A stretch of 56,232 bases of DNA from Betaproteobacteria bacterium (lineage in GTDB: Bacteria > Pseudomonadota > Gammaproteobacteria > Burkholderiales > Casimicrobiaceae), in the NCBI GenBank assembly GCA_004293675.1, contig READ01000032.1:1-56232 (forward strand), written 5' to 3'. Of this stretch, positions 1 through 8,109 are shown in pieces (the first letter of the stretch is position 1; each line of letters starts with the position of its first letter). Both the position numbers and the translations under genes were made by a program. The notes beneath the pieces are model-generated. The model worked only from the letters and a program-made list of their open reading frames with translations. It was not told the origin of the DNA and did no database searches.

Positions 1-75
1 CTGTCCATCATGAATGCAATCCTTAAATCCGGCAAGCCCTGGACGCCCAATTTCAATGCCTGTCAAAACGCTTGA
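1..75 (+). CDS. IS110-family transposase, C-terminal end (cut by window edge)
   Basis: An open frame enters from the left edge and stops at 73-75. The last 24 residues include NAILKSGKPW, which resembles the extreme C-terminus of IS110/IS116-type (transposase_20) enzymes. Only this tail is visible, so neither the family nor the intactness of the gene can be proved here. The alternative is another protein with a similar short tail. Confidence 0.45.
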   Translation: MSIMNAILKSGKPWTPNFNACQNA

Positions 76-90
76 CTTTCGACACAGTTG

Positions 91-220
91 CTCTCCCGCA
101 GGCGGGAGAGGGCTGGGGTGAGGGTGCGGTCAGGGGAGAGTATTCTTTCCAGGGGCTCGGAACTCCGCCACACCCTCATCCCCAACCCTTCTCCCGCCTG
201 CGGGAGAAGGGAGCCTGTGT
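91..220. repeat. Pair of inverted REP-like palindromes (BIME-like)
   Basis: The hairpin core CTCTCCCGCAGGCGGGAGAG is followed by GGGGTGAGGGTG. An inverted copy lies at about 170-214. The same core recurs at 4066-4455. Short frames read through it but have repeat composition and are not genes. It fills the gap between the transposase end and the convergent binding-protein gene, where it may also act as a transcription barrier. Confidence 0.75.
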
Positions 221-235
221 CCGTCAAACTTGTTG

Positions 236-1270
236 CTATTTCGGCGCGCTTGAAACCTCATCGCCCCAACGCTTCAACAGCGCGCGGCGTACCTCGGTCG
301 AACCATACTTCGCCTGATCGTAATCAATCAATTTCACGTCAGCGGGTTTGATCGATTCGGCGGGGACTTTTGCTTCAGTGTGTGAAGGAATTTGATACGC
401 CTTTGCCGATGGGCTCAACGATTGAATATCGGGGCGCAACGCGAATTCGTAGAAGCGTTTGGCCTCGGTCATGTTGCGAGCGCCTTTGATGATGCTCATT
501 GATCCGATTTCGTAGCCGGTGCCTTCACATGGCGTGACGATGGTGACCGGAAATCCTCCGACCTTACCGATCATCAGATCGTGCATGAACGAGATACCTA
601 CGAGCGTTTCGCCGCGGCCCACCGCTTGTGACGGCGCGACGCCGCTCTTGGTGTATTGATTGACGTTTTTGTGGAGGCGCTTCATGTAATCAAACGCTTT
701 GTCTTCGCCCATCAATTGCACCAACGTGGCGAGCATGGTGTACGCCGTGCCGGACGAATTCGGATCGGGCATTTGCACTTCGTCTTTGTATTTCGGATCG
801 GCCAAATCGCTCCAGCATTTCGGTGCGGGCAGCTTTTTCGAAGCGAGCAATTTGTCGTTGTACGCATAGCCCAGCGCACCCAAGTAGATTCCCACGGTAC
901 GGTTGCCCGACGCTGTCGCCACTTTGCGCGCCCACGGCTGTAGCTTTGCTAATTGCGGCGATTGGTAGACCTCGGTTAAGCCTTCGCTGGCGGCCTGCAG
1001 ATGTGGGTCGCCGGTGCCGGCCCACCACACGTCCACTTTTGGATTGGCCGATTCGGCGCGGATTTGCGCGTAGGCTTCACCTGAGCTGCGCCGTGTCATC
1101 GATGTCTTGATGCCGGTTTCGGCTTCAAATTTGTTTTTCATCAACTCGCACCAATCGATGGTGGCGTTGCAGAGCAGGTTTAGGTTTTGCGCGTTCGCCG
1201 ATGGCGCGGTGGCGCTGAGCGCCGCCACTGCGCAGGCGGCGGCAATGCCGCGAAATGTGTGTTTTGACAT
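236..1270 (-). CDS. ABC transporter periplasmic substrate-binding protein (AfuA/FbpA type)
   Basis: 344 residues with a signal peptide ending at NAQ, then a mature domain typical of iron/polyamine/phosphonate-type binding proteins of ABC importers: an early NLLCNATIDWCELMKNKFEAE stretch, DVWWAGTGDPH, and a C-terminal region containing DYDQAKYGSTEVRRALLKRW. It would capture a solute in the periplasm. The start at 1270 is chosen because AAGGAG (complement of 1278-1283) lies about 8 nt upstream of it; the in-frame ATG at 1276 is too close, and the much longer open frame to 1666 runs through a palindromic repeat. No permease or ATPase gene adjoins it in the window; they may lie beyond the transposase on the left or be absent. 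The ligand cannot be told from sequence. Confidence 0.8.
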   Translation of the reverse strand: MSKHTFRGIAAACAVAALSATAPSANAQNLNLLCNATIDWCELMKNKFEAETGIKTSMTRRSSGEAYAQIRAESANPKVDVWWAGTGDPHLQAASEGLTEVYQSPQLAKLQPWARKVATASGNRTVGIYLGALGYAYNDKLLASKKLPAPKCWSDLADPKYKDEVQMPDPNSSGTAYTMLATLVQLMGEDKAFDYMKRLHKNVNQYTKSGVAPSQAVGRGETLVGISFMHDLMIGKVGGFPVTIVTPCEGTGYEIGSMSIIKGARNMTEAKRFYEFALRPDIQSLSPSAKAYQIPSHTEAKVPAESIKPADVKLIDYDQAKYGSTEVRRALLKRWGDEVSSAPK

Positions 1271-1415
1271 GATCATCTCTCCTTGAGTATTGTTCTGAAC
1301 GGGGTGTTTCTTGTCGTTCGCAGTATGCAGCATTGGCGCTGCCGCAGGATGCGGGCGTTTCAGACGGGCGCCAACCCGTGGGCGTGGACTCGGCCGATCC
1401 CACGTCAATATTTTC

Positions 1416-1518
1416 TTGATGCAGATTTCGCAGAATGCCGCAGATGAACGCAGACTGTTCACAGTCAAGTCCAAAAAATCTGTGTTCATCTGCGTTAAAT
1501 CTGCGAAATCTGCGTCAA
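1416..1518. repeat. Palindromic element of about 100 bp
   Basis: The left arm begins TTGATGCAGATTTCGCAGA and the right arm ends with its near-perfect complement, TCTGCGAAATCTGCGTCAA. Inner arms GCAGATGAACGCAGA and TCTGTGTTCATCTGC also pair. The sequence could fold into one long hairpin. It lies in the 426-bp gap between two divergent genes (1271-1696). The rest of that gap shows only the Shine-Dalgarno sites of the two flanking genes. Confidence 0.8.
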
Positions 1519-1696
1519 AAACAATCTCGCCCCCGCATCGCCACAGCACGAGCAACACAGCCACGCCAAGTCCGAACACGCCGCCATTGAATCGGTTCGT
1601 GTCAACGCGTCGTTGCGGCACTACGTTAGCTCCCCGCCCGTCGCTCCGCGCGCCGGAGAGTTTCATGCACCGCCCATTTTTCTCAGGAGAGCTGTT

Positions 1697-2218
1697 ATGT
1701 CGTTTACCGAATCACGTCGCGATTTCGTTTTGAGCGGTGCGCGCGCAGGCGCAGCAGCTGCTGTGGTGGGCGCGATGCCCACGGCGTTTGCTGCGTCGTC
1801 GGGCGCGTCGGCCGCCGGAGCCGCCGCCAACGCCGATCTGTTGCAAGCGCTCGGTTCACGAATCGGGCTGGAAGTGGCCAGCCACATCGGCGCTGAGGGC
1901 GACGCCTTAACGCTTGCCTATCTTGACGCAGCGGGTGATTCGGTCGATGCGCTTCGCGCCGGTATCGAGCAAGGCATGTCATGGCAAATGGGTCGTGCAC
2001 CAGTGACGGTTGAATCCCCGAGCGCCTCTTCGTCGTTGCTGGGTGTGGCATTGGTTACCAACACTGCGAGCGGGCGCACGGCGCGTGTTGAAATCAATGC
2101 AACGAGCCTGTCGATGCTCTCGATGATTGAAGGTGATCGCACGCCAGCTTCGTCGAAGAAGTTGTCAGTGCTCACCGCCGATTCAGACAATTTCTACCGC
2201 GTGCAATATCTCGCGTAA
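1697..2218 (+). CDS. Tat-exported hypothetical protein
   Basis: 173 residues. The N-terminus has SRRDFV followed by an Ala-rich hydrophobic stretch ending near AFAAS, a good twin-arginine signal. AGGAGA at 1685-1690 supports the ATG at 1697. I recognise no domain in the mature part, which is rich in Ser and Ala, contains the stretch EINATSLSMLSMIEGDRTP, and ends FYRVQYLA. The Tat signal suggests export of a folded protein to the periplasm. It is followed by a strong hairpin terminator, so it is probably monocistronic. Function unknown. Confidence 0.65.
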   Translation: MSFTESRRDFVLSGARAGAAAAVVGAMPTAFAASSGASAAGAAANADLLQALGSRIGLEVASHIGAEGDALTLAYLDAAGDSVDALRAGIEQGMSWQMGRAPVTVESPSASSSLLGVALVTNTASGRTARVEINATSLSMLSMIEGDRTPASSKKLSVLTADSDNFYRVQYLA

Positions 2219-2239
2219 GCCTGAAACGCTCACCAACGG

Positions 2240-2280
2240 CGGCCAATGATGCGAATACGTTTCGCGTCATTGGCCGTTTC
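2240..2280 (+). terminator. Hairpin terminator after the Tat-exported protein gene
   Basis: CGGCCAATGATGCGAA pairs with TTCGCGTCATTGGCCG across a short loop, with one G-U pair, and is followed by TTTC. The stem is about 16 bp. The T-tract is short, so it is a moderate rather than textbook terminator. Confidence 0.65.
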
Positions 2281-2283
2281 AAC

Positions 2284-2374
2284 ATAAGCCATACAATACT
2301 TGGCTTTCATACAATTTTGTTGTGTTTTCAAAAAACTAACAAATTGACATAAAGCCATTTTTTATTAAGGCTAT
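2284..2374. repeat. 91-bp bipartite palindromic element, copy 1
   Basis: Left palindrome AGCCATACAATACTTGGCT (2287-2305) and right palindrome AGCCATTTTTTATTAAGGCT are separated by an AT-rich core. Length and layout match the copies at 6265, 28390 and 47176. With copy 2 it also shares the block AATTGAC...GGCTATA beside the right palindrome. It occupies the gap between the terminator and the acyltransferase gene. Confidence 0.7.
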
Positions 2375-2496
2375 AGACACAAAAGCTGATTGTGTTTTTG
2401 AAGCGCCGATCCTGCTGCCGCTAAGTTGCTACGCTTGACGCCTCGGCGCGCGGTTTTGCGCCAATCTCTCGCATCGCACCGCCAAGGATTTTGTTC

Positions 2497-4026
2497 ATGA
2501 GCAAACGCACGCTGTCTGGACTTGACGCATCGTTTCTGTATTTAGAAACAGCCGAACAACCGATGCATGTGGCGAGCGTCTGCGTTTACGACGTACCGAA
2601 AGCGCAGAGCAAAACCTTTCTCGCCGACGTGCGAGCGCATTTGAAAAAACGAATGCATCTCGCGCCGCTGTTTTCCAATGTGCTGGCCTACGCGCCCTAC
2701 GATTTGGGGCATCCGCATTGGGAGCACAGTGACGACGTCGATATTGATTACCACGTACAACGCATCACCATTGCCAAGCCTGGCGGCATGCGTCAGCTCG
2801 AAGCGGCGGTGGCCAAAGAGCATGCTCGCTTGATGGATCGCGCCAAACCGTTGTGGCAATTCACGGTGTTTGATGGTTTGAAAACGGGACAGATTGCGTT
2901 TTACGGCAAGGTGCATCACGCCGCACTCGACGGGCAGGGCGGCATCGTATTGGCCAACTCCATCCTTGATTTATCGGCGGTCCCACGCGAAGTGCCGCCA
3001 CCGCAACCGCGCGTCAAGCCGCCAAAAACGGACATGAAAATCGGCGAAATGATTGGGGCTGCGTTTTCCAATTCGCTAGCGCAATACGCCAAGATGGTGC
3101 GCTCGATTCCTTCGGTCGCTGGTGCGATCAAAAATGCCGCGGCACCCGCGATTAAAAAAGCATTTGACACACGGAGTGTGCCGGTTGATTTCGCGCCGCG
3201 CACGATGTTCAACGTCAACGTGTCGAATCAGCGCGTGTTTTCTACGGCCTCACTGTCGCTCGAAACCGTTCGCGGCACCGCCAAAGTGTTGGGCGGCTCG
3301 CTCAACGATGGCGTGCTGTTCATTTGTTCGTCCGCACTGCGCACCTATTTGAAATCGCACAACGCCTTGCCTAAGAAAACGCTCGTCACCGCGATGCCAG
3401 TGAGCTTGCGCGAAGAGAGCAACAAAGAGCTCAACAATCAAGCGTCGATGGTGCTCGCAGAGCTCGGCACGAACCACGGCGACGCACGAAAGCGTTGGAA
3501 CGCGATTCGCACGTCAACCGCGAAAGTGAAGGAATCGCTCAAGAGTCTAAAAAGCGTGCTGCCCACTGATTACCCTGGACTGCTCGCGCCGCTCTTGGTG
3601 TCGCGGCTCAATGCAACGGTGGCGAGCACCAAGCTGCTCGAAAAATTACCGCCGGTGGCGAACCTGGTCATCAGTAACGTACCCGGCCCACAGGTGCCGC
3701 TCTACTTGGCGGGCGCGCAGATGCGCACGTTTTTTCCAGTGTCGATTGTGGTGCACAGCATCGCGTTGAACATCACCGTGCAAACGTACTGCGGCTCAGT
3801 CGATTTCGGGATCGTCGCCTGCAAAAAAGCGGTGCCCGATTTGCATAAATTGGCTGAGGCATTGAAGGGTGCGTGCGATGAATTGGTCGCGCTCGCGGAG
3901 GGCGAAGCGGCGCTGTTGGTCGAGCGAACGCTGATGGCAGCGAATAGCGCGAGTGTCAGTAAAGCGAAGAAACCAGTGGCGAAAGTGTTGGCGAAGAAAC
4001 CGTCGCTGAAGCGAGTCAAGGCGTAG
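2497..4026 (+). CDS. Wax ester synthase / diacylglycerol acyltransferase (WS/DGAT)
   Basis: 509 residues, a normal length for bacterial WS/DGAT enzymes, which esterify fatty alcohols or diacylglycerol with acyl-CoA to make storage lipids. It opens LSGLDASFLYLET, has the catalytic HHxxxDG motif as HHAALDG near residues 140-146, and has VISNVPGP in the C-terminal half, all family marks. The tail is Lys/Ala-rich. The start at 2497 has AAGGA 8 nt upstream; a TTG two codons earlier is less likely. Two alpha/beta hydrolases follow after a repeat block and could turn over the same lipids; that link is inference. Confidence 0.9.
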   Translation: MSKRTLSGLDASFLYLETAEQPMHVASVCVYDVPKAQSKTFLADVRAHLKKRMHLAPLFSNVLAYAPYDLGHPHWEHSDDVDIDYHVQRITIAKPGGMRQLEAAVAKEHARLMDRAKPLWQFTVFDGLKTGQIAFYGKVHHAALDGQGGIVLANSILDLSAVPREVPPPQPRVKPPKTDMKIGEMIGAAFSNSLAQYAKMVRSIPSVAGAIKNAAAPAIKKAFDTRSVPVDFAPRTMFNVNVSNQRVFSTASLSLETVRGTAKVLGGSLNDGVLFICSSALRTYLKSHNALPKKTLVTAMPVSLREESNKELNNQASMVLAELGTNHGDARKRWNAIRTSTAKVKESLKSLKSVLPTDYPGLLAPLLVSRLNATVASTKLLEKLPPVANLVISNVPGPQVPLYLAGAQMRTFFPVSIVVHSIALNITVQTYCGSVDFGIVACKKAVPDLHKLAEALKGACDELVALAEGEAALLVERTLMAANSASVSKAKKPVAKVLAKKPSLKRVKA

Positions 4027-4058
4027 GCGGTATCTCTGGAACCTGTGCGCTTTGGCTG

Positions 4059-4470
4059 CCCGATTCCCCTCTCCCGCAGGCGGGAGAGGAGCTAGGGGTG
4101 AGGGTGCACCGTGCAGCAGTAGCGTTTATTGTGAGAACAACTCAGCGCGCGTCTGTTGCCATTTCATCGTTGATTCTGTTGTCGCCACACCCTCACCCCA
4201 ACCCTCTCCCGCCCGCGGGAGAGGGGGCATAGTCCGAACGGCAATAGCGAACACGCCATTCCCAGCCCATGCGCCCGATTCCCCTCTCCCGCAGGCGGGA
4301 GAGGGGCTAGGGGTGAGGGCGGACCGCGGCGCAGTAGCGTTTCTTGTGTGAACAACTCCGTGCGCGTCTGTTGCCATTTCATCGTTGATTCTGTTGTCGC
4401 CACACCCTCACCCCAACCCTCTCCCGCCCGCGGGAGAGGGGGCATAGTCGCACCGCCACTCTAACCGCAA
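4059..4470. repeat. Tandem duplication of a BIME-like unit (period about 215 bp)
   Basis: Two direct copies (about 4059-4273 and 4274-4470). Each contains a palindrome CTCTCCCGCAGGCGGGAGAG, a spacer with the shared stretch CGTCTGTTGCCATTTCATCG, then the inverted palindrome CTCTCCCGCCCGCGGGAGAG. The spacers are nearly identical, so the duplication is fairly recent. Short open frames across it on both strands are repeat artefacts. The rest of the gap to 4539 holds nothing I can name. Confidence 0.8.
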
Positions 4471-4539
4471 GAGCGAACACTCCATTTCCTGTTAGCGTAG
4501 CGCGCTAGCATCTAATCAGAATTTCTCTTCGAATTGACC

Positions 4540-5328
4540 GTGACAAAACAAGCCCACGCTACTGACACCCGCGCACCGAATGCAATGTTGATGGCGCTTG
4601 AGGCGCGCGCTCCGTGGGAATGGGGCACGGCGCTCGCCGCCTGGCCGATGCTTCGAATGATGGGCATTTGGCCGCGCCCCAAGAGCATGGATACGCATCA
4701 TGTGATCGTCTATCCGGGGCTGGCTGCGGGCGATGTTTCCACACAACCGCTGCGCGCTTTTTTGAGCGATATGGGCTACGTGGTACACGGTTGGTACCAA
4801 GGTATGAATCGCGGGCCGGGGCGTGGCGTGCTTGATCGCCTGAAGGAGCAGCTTGTGGCTGTGCATCGCGATGCAGGCGCACCGGTGTCGCTGATCGGTT
4901 GGAGTTTGGGAGGCGTTTACGCTCGTGAGCTCGCCAAAGAACTACCCAAATCGGTACGCGATGTGATCACGCTCGGTACGCCGTTTTCCGAGAGTCCGCG
5001 TGCCACCAACGCGTGGCGAATTTATGCGATGCTCTCCGCCGAGGCCTTACCCAATTCGATGATGCAATTGCAGTTGGCGGACGCGCCGCCCGTGCCGTTT
5101 ACCAGTATCTATTCCAAATCCGATGGTGTGGTGGCATGGCCTGCGAGCATTCAAGCACCGAGCAAGAAAAACGCGAACATCGAAAACGTAGAGGTGTTCG
5201 CGAGTCACATGGGTATCGGCGTGAATCCAGCGGCTTGGTATGTGATCGCGGATCGCTTGTCGCGCGGTGACAAAGCGTGGTCTCCTTTTGTGACGCCAAG
5301 CGCTGCACGATTCCTGTTTGGCAAATAG
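4540..5328 (+). CDS. Alpha/beta hydrolase, lipase/esterase-like
   Basis: About 262 residues. The nucleophile elbow GWSLGG (Ser near residue 122) follows a hydrophobic strand, and HVIVYPGLAAGD gives the early strand and oxyanion region. A late Asp (SKSDGVV) and His (ASHMG) complete a plausible triad. No signal peptide is evident, so it should be cytoplasmic. The start is uncertain: TTG 4534, GTG 4540 and ATG 4585 are all in frame and none has a clear Shine-Dalgarno site. It ends 6 bp before the next hydrolase gene, so the two are almost surely co-transcribed. The substrate is unknown; an ester or acylglycerol is likely. Confidence 0.75.
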   Translation: MTKQAHATDTRAPNAMLMALEARAPWEWGTALAAWPMLRMMGIWPRPKSMDTHHVIVYPGLAAGDVSTQPLRAFLSDMGYVVHGWYQGMNRGPGRGVLDRLKEQLVAVHRDAGAPVSLIGWSLGGVYARELAKELPKSVRDVITLGTPFSESPRATNAWRIYAMLSAEALPNSMMQLQLADAPPVPFTSIYSKSDGVVAWPASIQAPSKKNANIENVEVFASHMGIGVNPAAWYVIADRLSRGDKAWSPFVTPSAARFLFGK

Positions 5329-5334
5329 CGCTCG

Positions 5335-6231
5335 ATGAAAGTCCAGAGCAACGGTCTTGAATTTGAAGTTGAAGTTCAAGGCGACAGCGCGGCCCCCGTG
5401 GTGCTATTGATCATGGGGCTGGGTATGCAGCTCACGGCGTGGCCACCAGCGTTTGTCCGCTCGCTGGTGGATGCGGGTTACCGAGTGATTCGCTTTGACA
5501 ATCGAGATATTGGGCTGTCAACAAAGATCGCCGCTAAAGCGCCTAATCTCATCTGGCAAGCGCTGCGGTTTCGCGTGGGTTTAGCGGTGCAATCGAATTA
5601 CACGCTTCGCGATATGGTCGAGGACACGCGCGGCATTTTGGATGCCTTGCAGGTAGAGCGCTGCCATGTGATTGGCGCATCGATGGGTGGCATGATTGCG
5701 CAGGGGCTGGCGTCGCACTATCCCCAACGAGTGATATCGCTCACCAGCATCATGAGCACCAGTGGTGCACGCGGATTGCCGCAGGCCAAGCCCAAGGCGA
5801 CCATGGCCATTTTGTCGCGCCCAACGTCCCGTGATCGTGAAGCACTGTTGGCCCATTCCGCAAAAGTGTTTCGAGTGATTGGCAGCCCAGGCTTTCCGGT
5901 GGACGAAACTGACCTGCACGCTCGAATTTCAGCGGGCCTTGATCGATCGTTCTATCCGGCGGGCACAGTGCAGCAGCTCGCTGCAATCATGGCGTCAGGG
6001 GATCGAAGTGATGAGCTGCGCGCCATCACAGCACCAACGTTGGTGCTGCACGGCCGCGAAGATCCGCTCGTGCCGCTCAAGAACGGCGAAGACACCGCCG
6101 CAAAAATTAAAGGCGCGAAGTTCGAAGTCATCGACGGCATGGGGCACGATTTAGCGCCCGGTGTGGTGACCGAATTGATGAAGCGGGTGATGCCGTTTTT
6201 AGCGTCGGCGGGCGCTGCGGCATCCCGTTGA
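5335..6231 (+). CDS. Alpha/beta hydrolase
   Basis: 298 residues of classic alpha/beta-hydrolase fold. VVLLIMGLGMQ gives the first strand and oxyanion loop, RFDNRDIGLS is the HG-loop-like stretch typical of this subfamily, and GASMGG holds the nucleophile (Ser about 116). The Asp is in HGREDPLVP and the His in GMGHDL. It is second gene of a pair with 4540-5328 (6-bp gap). The family includes esterases and C-C hydrolases; similar proteins are often annotated only as alpha/beta hydrolase. The acyltransferase upstream makes lipid turnover a reasonable guess. Confidence 0.85.
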   Translation: MKVQSNGLEFEVEVQGDSAAPVVLLIMGLGMQLTAWPPAFVRSLVDAGYRVIRFDNRDIGLSTKIAAKAPNLIWQALRFRVGLAVQSNYTLRDMVEDTRGILDALQVERCHVIGASMGGMIAQGLASHYPQRVISLTSIMSTSGARGLPQAKPKATMAILSRPTSRDREALLAHSAKVFRVIGSPGFPVDETDLHARISAGLDRSFYPAGTVQQLAAIMASGDRSDELRAITAPTLVLHGREDPLVPLKNGEDTAAKIKGAKFEVIDGMGHDLAPGVVTELMKRVMPFLASAGAAASR

Positions 6232-6264
6232 CTTTTTCGATGGGCTTCATCAAGCTTTGGGTTT

Positions 6265-6355
6265 AAACGCCATAATAAATAGGGCGTTCAAGGCAATTAA
6301 ATGGCTTTTCGAAAAGTAAAATAAATTGACTGAAGTCCTTATTTCATATGGCTAT
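6265..6355. repeat. 91-bp bipartite palindromic element, copy 2
   Basis: Left palindrome ACGCCATAATAAATAGGGCGT (positions 6267-6287), AT-rich core, then right arm GTCCTTATTTCATATGGCTAT, whose complement carries the family core GCC-N-TATGAAATA. It sits between convergent genes (hydrolase and azlD). From here to 6443 there is nothing else I can identify. Confidence 0.75.
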
Positions 6356-6443
6356 AAGCTCATATGTTGGGACTACTGATGACCACGCATCCGACGGCGC
6401 TGTATTGATCGATTCCGTGCGAATTTGATGCTCAAGAACAGGT

Positions 6444-6776
6444 CTAACGCAGCGCAGAAACGCCATGCATCACCGCCATGCCGATGATGATGGGAATGAG
6501 CATGCCGCCGCGCCACCAGGCGTAGACACCGGCTGCGACCATGCCGATGGCGTGCGGGTAGCGCGTGGCCCAATTGAGCTCACCGTTGTGCATCACCACG
6601 AGAGGGATCACGAGCGCCGCAAAGATCGCCGGTACCGCTAATTGCAGCGCGCGCTCCGCTAACGGCGATAGCCGACGTCCCGCCAAAAATCCAATGAACG
6701 AATAGCGGATGAGAAACGTGCCAATCGCTAAGCCCGCGATGGCGAGCCATCCGTTGACGCTGCCCCACTCGCTCAC
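6444..6776 (-). CDS. azlD: AzlD-family branched-chain amino-acid exporter small subunit
   Basis: 110 residues with four hydrophobic segments, the usual size of AzlD. It carries GTFLIRYSFIGF and a central VPAIFAALVIP segment, conserved in this family. AzlD pairs with AzlC to export branched-chain amino acids in the inner membrane. The ATG overlaps the azlC stop by 4 bp (6773-6776), which indicates translational coupling. It is the last gene of folA-azlC-azlD. Confidence 0.88.
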   Translation of the reverse strand: MSEWGSVNGWLAIAGLAIGTFLIRYSFIGFLAGRRLSPLAERALQLAVPAIFAALVIPLVVMHNGELNWATRYPHAIGMVAAGVYAWWRGGMLIPIIIGMAVMHGVSALR

Positions 6777-7519
6777 AGCGAGACCTCGTGCTTGCGCTTG
6801 AAAAATGTGTCAACCAACATGCCCACGCAGGTGCCGAACACACAGGCTGCGATCAATCCCGTTTTGAGCGGCAGTGCATAGAGTGCTACGCCCGCGATGG
6901 CACCCGCGAGCGCCGCCGCTAAATGCGCGCGGGTTTTGAGCATGGGCACCACCATGGCAACGAACGACAGCGGAATCGTGAAATCGAGTTGCCAGCTCGC
7001 GGGCACTTTCGCGCCAGCAAAAGCGCCAAGCGCATTCGTGAAAATCCAAAACGGCCAAATCACCATCGCGCATCCGAGATAAAACGCCAACGCATGATTC
7101 ATGTGTTCGCCGCGCTGGTGCCGCGCTTCGTTCAAGATAAACGTTTGGTCGACCAGAAACGCCGCCCACAACACTCGTTCTTTGCGGCTCGCGCCGGACA
7201 CTCGCTGTGAAATGGCTGCGCTGTAAACCGCCATCCTTAAATTCACCACCAAGCCCGACGCCACCGCCATTAGCAGCGGTGCACCGCCGCTTAGAAACTG
7301 AGTTAGCACGGCTTGTGACGAGCCGGCAAACACCAACGCCGCCGCACCCAGTGCACCCCACTCGCCGAGCCCCGCTTGTACCGCCGCCACACCGCACACC
7401 ATGCCGAACGGCACGTACGAGGGCATGAATACTATGCACTGTCTGGCGCCTGCAAAAAACGCAGCGAGTCTGGCGCGCTTAGTTTCGATTGCCTCGTCCG
7501 TGACCGCTACTTCGGTCAT
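6773..7519 (-). CDS. azlC: AzlC-family branched-chain amino-acid exporter large subunit
   Basis: 248 residues, mostly transmembrane. MPSYVPFGMVCGVAAVQAGL and FAGSSQAVLTQFLSGGAP are the family signatures, followed by SRKERVLWAAFLVDQTF. Together with AzlD it forms an amino-acid exporter. Its start overlaps the folA stop (ATGA, 7516-7519) and its stop overlaps the azlD start, so the three genes form one translationally coupled unit. The actual substrate may not be branched-chain amino acids, as the family is broad. Confidence 0.9.
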   Translation of the reverse strand: MTEVAVTDEAIETKRARLAAFFAGARQCIVFMPSYVPFGMVCGVAAVQAGLGEWGALGAAALVFAGSSQAVLTQFLSGGAPLLMAVASGLVVNLRMAVYSAAISQRVSGASRKERVLWAAFLVDQTFILNEARHQRGEHMNHALAFYLGCAMVIWPFWIFTNALGAFAGAKVPASWQLDFTIPLSFVAMVVPMLKTRAHLAAALAGAIAGVALYALPLKTGLIAACVFGTCVGMLVDTFFKRKHEVSL

Positions 7520-8052
7520 GCGCTCGTCACATCAATCGGCGCGCAGCGTTGGTAATGTACGAAATGAAAACGTACCGGTGCGCCGTCGGCGCGCAGTGCC
7601 GCCGTGTGTGTCTGACGCGAGTGCTCTTCGAAATCACCCCGCGCATACGGTGGAAACACCGTGTCGCCGTCGACCTCTGCGTCGATTTGTGTCAAGTACA
7701 AGTCGTCAGCAAATGCCAGCGCCTCCGCGTAGAGTCGATTTCCGCCGATCACAAACACCGGATCGGTCGGATCAGGCAACGCAAAGGCTTCGCTCACGCT
7801 TCGGCAGAGCCGCACTCCGGCGGGCAAAGTCAAATTGCTCGACGACACCACCACATGCTCGCGATCGGGCAAAGGTTTCGGAAACGATTCCCACGTTTTG
7901 CGGCCCATGATGATGCGCTTGCCGGTCGTTAGGGCCTTAAAGTGCCGCATATCAGCCGACAAGTGCCAAGGCAACTTGCCGTCTTTGCCGATGACGCCGT
8001 TGGCAGCCACCGCAGCAATCAGGGCAATACGGGGACGGGTGTGGAAATTCAT
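7516..8052 (-). CDS. folA: Dihydrofolate reductase
   Basis: 178 residues. It reduces dihydrofolate to tetrahydrofolate with NADPH in the cytoplasm. Visible marks: IALIAAVAANGVIG with GKLPWHL (substrate site), the catalytic acidic residue in SADMRHF, GRKTWESFPKPLP, and VFVIGGNRLYAEAL (cofactor site). The ATG at 8052 fits the normal family start; the frame runs 16 codons further upstream without support. Location in a folA-azlC-azlD overlap operon is unusual; in many relatives folA follows thyA. Confidence 0.93.
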   Translation of the reverse strand: MNFHTRPRIALIAAVAANGVIGKDGKLPWHLSADMRHFKALTTGKRIIMGRKTWESFPKPLPDREHVVVSSSNLTLPAGVRLCRSVSEAFALPDPTDPVFVIGGNRLYAEALAFADDLYLTQIDAEVDGDTVFPPYARGDFEEHSRQTHTAALRADGAPVRFHFVHYQRCAPIDVTSA

Positions 8053-8109
8053 TGGGCTATTGTAGAAGTCTGGCGTGCGGTGCGCGGCCTCGCTGCACAC
8101 TAAAATGAG

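Noticed and set aside
72-351. Short open frames at the left end
   Set aside because: They read through REP-like palindromes and overlap the 3' end of the binding-protein gene; composition follows the repeat.
1271-1666. Long N-terminal extension of the ABC binding-protein frame
   Set aside because: It runs through a 100-bp palindrome, while a signal peptide and a well-placed Shine-Dalgarno site mark the start at 1270.
4052-4445. Overlapping short frames on both strands between the acyltransferase and hydrolase genes
   Set aside because: They are made of tandem REP units and show no protein-like features.
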